Shown in pieces: positions 61,516 to 64,000 of a stretch of DNA of 64,000 nucleotides. The stretch lies in contig NZ_SMGG01000006.1 of the NCBI RefSeq assembly GCF_004339245.1, positions 124,001 through 188,000 on the forward strand. The letters run 5' to 3'. Within the stretch, counting starts at the first letter, position 1, and each line of letters starts with the position of its first letter. The notes under the pieces were generated by a model, which was not told the origin of the DNA, did no database searches, and saw only the letters and a list, made by a program, of their open reading frames with translations. Made by a program: the position numbers and the translations under genes. The stretch comes from Seleniivibrio woodruffii. Lineage in GTDB: Bacteria; Chrysiogenota; Deferribacteres; Deferribacterales; Geovibrionaceae.

Positions 61516-62134
61516 TGTATCCGCATACCTCATATGCGCCCTTAGGGGGCTTTGCGGTGCATCTGTCTCTGAACGCATGATCTATGAACCTGAAAGGCAG
61601 GTGCGCATCCCGTCCATCGGGTATGCCCAGCCGCACAGTCTGAATTATCTTTTCAGGCCTGTAGCCCTCGTCGATCACACGAAGATCAGTATCAGCCATC
61701 TGCTTTGCGTCATAGTCAGGAACATCCATCCCCAGACTGCGGCAGACCAGCGTCTGTCCTGATGCCAGCCTTTCGGGTTTTCTGAAACGACCGTCAGGCA
61801 TGGGGTTCAGCTTCAGCATCCGCTGAAGAGCCTTTTCGTCGGCACAGTCGGCGGAAGCGGACTTTATCAGCACTGCGTTCCCCTCTCCCTCTGCGGAGAA
61901 GTTAAGCGAGGGCTTCCCTCTGGCGTAGTACATGTATATCGTGCCGCCGTCCATGAAAAGTGCTTTGCGTTTTTCGGTGTATCCCAGTGAGGCATGACTG
62001 CCCTTGTCGGTGAGAAAATAGCATTCGGTCTCGATTATCCTCAGTTTCAGCCCGTCTCTGACCAGAAATTTCCCCAGAAGCTCAATGGCCACCAGCATTG
62101 CGTTGCGGTGAAAGAACTCCGGCGGAAGCATCAT
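61481..62134 (-). CDS. mpg: 3-methyladenine (alkyladenine) DNA glycosylase
   Basis: This 217-residue repair enzyme removes alkylated purines. The start FFHRNAMLVAIELLGKFLV, the catalytic Glu in IIETECYFLTDKGSHASLG, and IYMYYARGKPSLNFSAEGEGNAVLI match the Mpg/AAG family. It overlaps the ankyrin gene stop by four bases (ATGA) and the Sel1 gene downstream. Confidence 0.92.
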   Translation of the reverse strand: MMLPPEFFHRNAMLVAIELLGKFLVRDGLKLRIIETECYFLTDKGSHASLGYTEKRKALFMDGGTIYMYYARGKPSLNFSAEGEGNAVLIKSASADCADEKALQRMLKLNPMPDGRFRKPERLASGQTLVCRSLGMDVPDYDAKQMADTDLRVIDEGYRPEKIIQTVRLGIPDGRDAHLPFRFIDHAFRDRCTAKPPKGAYEVCGYNETVSKNQKFL

Positions 62135-63156
62135 CTCAGGTTGCTCCGCACAGGTTCGCCGTTCATAGGCATCGGCTGAGCCTGCATTGGCTGTGTCTGT
62201 GGTCTGCCTGCCTGCTGAGGCATCGGCTGTGTGCCGTCCGGAGGCAGAGGAGCGTTGGCCGGGGGAAGAGGGACTATGGGATTTCCGGCAGGGTCGACAC
62301 CCTCCGGCATCGGCTCGCCCACCACACCCTGATTCATATTGTCGCCCGCAAGTATCGCTGCCACCTCTTCGTGGCCGAAACGAAATGCATAGTCCTGTGC
62401 CGTCTGGCCGGAATTGTCTCTGGCGGTTTTGTCCGCACCAAGACTGAGCAGAGAGAGAACTATCTTTGAATAACCGTTGGCGGAGGCTTCCATGAGAGCC
62501 GTGCGCCCCAGTCTGTCTTTTGCGTTCACATTGGCCTTATTGCGCATCAGCAGGTCGGCCAGATCGTCGTGGCCGTACTTAGCCGCTATGATAAGCGGTG
62601 TCTGGCCTTCGTTATTGGGTTTGTTAGGGTTAGCACCCCTTTCCAGCAGTATCTCGGCAAGTTTGATCCTCTGCTGTCTTGCGGCATGTGCTGTGGGGGT
62701 CATTCCGTCGCTGTCGGCTATATTCGGGTTCGCTCCGCCCACCAGAAGGGTCTTCACCGCCGAATCCCTGCCCATGTAAACGGCGAGGTTAAGAGCTGTG
62801 AAACCCAGGCTGTCCTGCCTGTTCAGATCCTCTCCGCTGGTTATGAGCTTTCTGAGCTTCGATTCGTCAGCTTTCAGAACCGCATCCATAACCTGCGTCC
62901 GGCTCTCGGCCAGCCCCAGCGGCATAGGTTCGGAGTTCATGACATCAGGTGTCGGAGGCAGAATGTCCCCTGTATCCTGTACAGGCTCAGATTCGGCATC
63001 GGCCTCACCCTTCTTTTTTTCGGGGTTCCAGTCGGGATATATTGCTTTGATTATTTTATTTGTAACCAGAGGGCGTTCCAGCGTTGAATCGACTATCAGA
63101 AGAACTATCAAAACAGCAAGCAGAACTGCTGAGACGCTCAGAATTTTATTGTTCAT
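62131..63156 (-). CDS. Exported ankyrin-repeat protein
   Basis: This 341-residue protein has one N-terminal hydrophobic helix (residues 6-24) then a charged linker. Four or five ankyrin repeats follow (residues 100-250, e.g. NEGQTPLIIAAKYGHDDLADLLMRNKANVNAKD) and a Pro/Gln/Met-rich tail. It is probably a membrane-anchored periplasmic scaffold. ATG 63156 has GGAG five bases upstream; another ATG 36 bases earlier (63192) is less likely. Confidence 0.85.
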   Translation of the reverse strand: MNNKILSVSAVLLAVLIVLLIVDSTLERPLVTNKIIKAIYPDWNPEKKKGEADAESEPVQDTGDILPPTPDVMNSEPMPLGLAESRTQVMDAVLKADESKLRKLITSGEDLNRQDSLGFTALNLAVYMGRDSAVKTLLVGGANPNIADSDGMTPTAHAARQQRIKLAEILLERGANPNKPNNEGQTPLIIAAKYGHDDLADLLMRNKANVNAKDRLGRTALMEASANGYSKIVLSLLSLGADKTARDNSGQTAQDYAFRFGHEEVAAILAGDNMNQGVVGEPMPEGVDPAGNPIVPLPPANAPLPPDGTQPMPQQAGRPQTQPMQAQPMPMNGEPVRSNLR

Positions 63157-63221
63157 TGATGCTCCATGATTGTGATTATAATGATTAGACATTGATGAGG
63201 CAATAAAAATCAAAGTTATTC

Positions 63222-63362
63222 GGAGGGATTCTTCACCCTGCGGGTTCAGAATGACGGGAAAAAACCCTACAATGATGAAACCTTTCGGAGTGAAGCAAAG
63301 TTATATTGTCACTCTGAACGCAGTGAAGGGATGAGATTCTTCGCTTCGCTCAGAATGACAGG
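63222..63362. repeat. Dispersed repeat copies before the ankyrin gene
   Basis: Two family units: one with GGGATTCTTCACCCTGCGGG and TTCAGAATGACGG, the other with GTCACTCTGAACGCAGTGAA and GAGATTCTTCGCTTCGCTC then AGAATGACAGG. Opposed GTCACTCTGA / CTCAGAATGAC ends are typical of the family. Confidence 0.75.
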
Positions 63363-63395
63363 CACTTAAAAGTTGAGCTCGCCGGATGTATAAAC

Positions 63396-63422
63396 AAAAA
63401 GAAGCCCTGCCGAAGCAGGGCT
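63396..63422 (-). terminator. Terminator of the partial gene at the right edge
   Basis: AGCCCTGC-CGAA-GCAGGGCT (63403-63422) with TTC then five T on the minus strand, five bases after the stop. Confidence 0.85.
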
Positions 63423-63426
63423 CTTA

Positions 63427-64000
63427 TCAGAATTCTTTTGTGACGTACAGAACGCCTTTTGCGATATCCGAACATTCAGCCGAGGTCAGCTTTTCAGCCG
63501 CCACCGGGAAGTGGTATTCCCTGTGGTTCTCGGTTGCGGGGAGATAGGATTTTGCGGTTCTGATGTCAGTATGATATCTGGGGTTAACGGGGATAACACA
63601 TTCCTTCTCTGCGGGTTTCGCATAGGTGTATTCCGTCTTGTCCCACTTGTTTGTCTTAACTTTGGCTATATGGCCGTCAACCTCGCCCATTTCCATGTCC
63701 TGTGCGCCAAAGATGGGAGCCACGTCACATCTGAAAGTGTCGTATGCACAAGAGCATACCTCAGCCCCGATTATGTCGCCCAGCCAGGCCGCTGTCTGAA
63801 CGTGGGTCTTCTGTGAGCCTTTCGCCGCAACTATGCGGTTAACGCCGACGAGTCTTCCGTCCAGAGTTGTGAACGTGCCCACTGTCTCAAGGCTGTCTTT
63901 GACACCCAGAACAACGGGAGCATCCTTTTTGAACAGGTCAACTGCGATGTAAGTGCCGGCCTTGCTGAACGAAGCCTCAAGCTCCTGTGCGGCAGGGCAG
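63427..64000 (-). CDS. Unrecognised protein, 5' end outside window
   Basis: The reading frame is open to the right edge: at least 190 residues are visible, and the gene begins beyond 64000. An internal GTG at 63882 could be mistaken for a start, but the frame continues upstream with protein-like sequence (AAQELEASFSKAGTYIAVDLF). Cys are clustered in EVCSCAYDTFRCDV and appear again in KECVIPV and SAECSD. No family is recognised and no enzyme motif is seen. It could be a metal-binding or secreted protein. Confidence 0.7.
   Translation of the reverse strand, partial: CPAAQELEASFSKAGTYIAVDLFKKDAPVVLGVKDSLETVGTFTTLDGRLVGVNRIVAAKGSQKTHVQTAAWLGDIIGAEVCSCAYDTFRCDVAPIFGAQDMEMGEVDGHIAKVKTNKWDKTEYTYAKPAEKECVIPVNPRYHTDIRTAKSYLPATENHREYHFPVAAEKLTSAECSDIAKGVLYVTKEF

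Overview
The window is from a Gram-negative, anaerobically respiring bacterium. It has outer-membrane efflux and porin-like proteins, BamD-like and other lipoproteins, a multihaem c-type cytochrome, a flavocytochrome-type reductase, a cytosolic group 3b [NiFe]-hydrogenase and an Etf/ferredoxin/quinone oxidoreductase module. Gene content and style suggest the Deferribacterota (Geovibrio, Denitrovibrio or Seleniivibrio-like). This placement is inference from gene content only; there is no rRNA, tRNA or other phylogenetic marker RNA in the window. The genes look vertically inherited and intact. No transposase, integrase, CRISPR array or phage gene was seen.

Layout. 1-1168: 3' -truncated RND-type outer-membrane efflux lipoprotein. 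1519-5599: etfB, ferredoxin-fused etfA and a membrane Fe-S oxidoreductase, an electron path from Etf to quinone. 5667-8837: a thioredoxin-fold protein and an 875-aa cache/CheW protein with a convincing sigma-54 promoter. 9192-12605: metallopeptidase, alpha-E and circularly permuted ATP-grasp cassette of unknown product. 12755-15738: RNA modification enzymes, small Cys-rich proteins and a YgjP-like metalloprotease. 15701-20083: hydrogenase HydBGDA with its maturation protease. 20358-22116: metY and an Rrf2 regulator with matching palindromic operators. 22797-27736: translation and cofactor genes (RsmI-like, serS, BamD-like, rimO, ribF). 27854-28666: secreted CsgG-like protein. 28965-34549: ilvD-ilvB-ilvN-ilvC.

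34722-39766: a rightward envelope cluster (membrane protein, TPR membrane protein, FapA-type protein, flippase, RseC-like protein). 39763-46272: transglutaminase-like protein, then a periplasmic electron-transfer set (heptahaem cytochrome, SphA-type outer-membrane protein, flavocytochrome flavoprotein) next to a NarL-type two-component system that may control it. 46463-54087: MFS transporter, DUF389 membrane protein, an unrecognised regulator-like protein, a large lipoprotein and a TPR-glycosyltransferase. 55180-58964: lysine/DAP operon lysA-dapF-dapA-dapB. 59053-64000: MsbA-like ABC exporter, Sel1 protein, alkyladenine glycosylase, ankyrin protein and an unrecognised partial gene.

The most unusual material is non-coding. 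Two unlinked copies of a 123-124 bp element (22675-22797 and 28813-28936) keep short sequence blocks and a three-tier hairpin while the stems themselves covary. A 1.1-kb gap at 54088-55179 holds a 126-bp direct repeat and a structured region ending in a terminator that faces left with no gene upstream. A structured segment lies between metY and its terminator. A dispersed repeat family of about 60 bp fills most other intergenic gaps.
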